Source of the DNA: Kitasatospora griseola
GTDB lineage: Bacteria; Actinomycetota; Actinomycetes; Streptomycetales; Streptomycetaceae
Direction: 5' to 3'
NCBI RefSeq assembly: GCF_014648555.1
Contig: NZ_BMRI01000010.1
Span: forward strand, 205,521-238,053
DNA length: 32,533 nt
Below, in pieces: positions 32,448 to 32,533 of this stretch. A program made the translations under genes and the position numbers. Position 1 is the first letter of the stretch; the number at the start of each line of letters is the position of its first letter. Under the pieces are notes generated by a model. That model was not told the DNA's origin. It did no database searches and was given only the letters and a program-made list of their open reading frames with translations.

Positions 32448-32457
32448 CGGCAGCAGG

Positions 32458-32489
32458 AAGGGGCGGGGTCCGATCGGACCCCGCCCCTT
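32458..32489. terminator. Strong palindromic bidirectional terminator
   Basis: AAGGGGCGGGGTCC and GGACCCCGCCCCTT form a perfect 14-base stem around GATC. Both strands end in TT after the G/C stem, so it can stop the phosphatase transcript and one arriving from the right. Confidence 0.9.
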
Positions 32490-32505
32490 CGACGTGCGTG
32501 CCGGA

Positions 32506-32533
32506 TCAGTCCCCGGTGGGCGCGCCGTCCACC
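32506..32533 (-). CDS. Possible C-terminal end of a gene entering from the right
   Basis: Read on the minus strand, the last bases give VDGAPTGD and TGA 32506-32508, directly facing the bidirectional terminator. Only eight codons are visible, so this rests on position and codon style alone. No family can be named. Confidence 0.3.

Overview
The window is a high-GC actinobacterial chromosome segment, most like Streptomyces or Kitasatospora. The signs are third-position G/C bias in every gene, GTG and TTG starts, TANNNT -10 boxes placed 6-8 bases before start codons (leaderless mRNAs), and families typical of streptomycetes: AmaP/Asp23/DUF6286, an SGM_5486-type microprotein, DUF3099, and a SpoIIE phosphatase fused to a HATPase. 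It looks like core-type chromosome rather than a mobile island. I see no transposase, integrase, phage gene, rRNA, tRNA or CRISPR array.

Left edge (1-3601): the end of an exopolysaccharide-type cluster. It holds a glycosyltransferase tail, a Wzz-like chain-length protein whose 5' region is tandemly duplicated, a CelD/FemAB-like acyltransferase, and on the opposite strand a secreted GH26-like glycosidase. Next come a membrane-anchored YpfJ-type zinc peptidase (-) and a secreted PQQ-propeller-like protein (+). At 5.8-8.0 kb is an ABC-F ATPase preceded by an 8-codon leaderless uORF, then a 77-aa HTH protein behind a perfect inverted repeat.

Middle (8.2-20 kb): a crotonase-fold protein, then a tightly overlapping five-gene Asp23/AmaP envelope-stress operon (9212-11484) bracketed by two near-identical hairpin repeats. 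After these come a divergent SDR, a PAS/GAF/SpoIIE/HATPase phosphatase, SURF1, a DEDDh exonuclease-BRCT protein, a zinc-type alcohol dehydrogenase, and a DUF485-ActP-like symporter pair behind a CRP-like site.

Right part (20-32.5 kb): moaA, an NTF2-like protein, a 5'-truncated class IV aminotransferase, and a small Cys-rich protein. These are followed by DUF3099, a Tpt1/KptA RNA 2'-phosphotransferase, the TldD/TldE protease pair, and an MBL-fold hydrolase. Then come the FAS-II reductases fabG-fabI (InhA type), a GntR/FCD regulator divergent from a CynX/NimT-type MFS exporter, a 40-aa membrane microprotein downstream of that exporter, and a SixA-type phosphatase ending at a strong palindromic terminator.

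The most interesting points for follow-up are the uORF at the ABC-F gene, the multi-copy Asp23-like operon with its flanking repeats, the MFS stop codon that doubles as the -10 box of a leaderless microprotein, the start-region duplication in the Wzz-like gene, and a palindrome (CTGAC-N5-GTCAG) shared by two distant promoter regions. All assignments come from reading the sequence and remembered family motifs. No database search was run.
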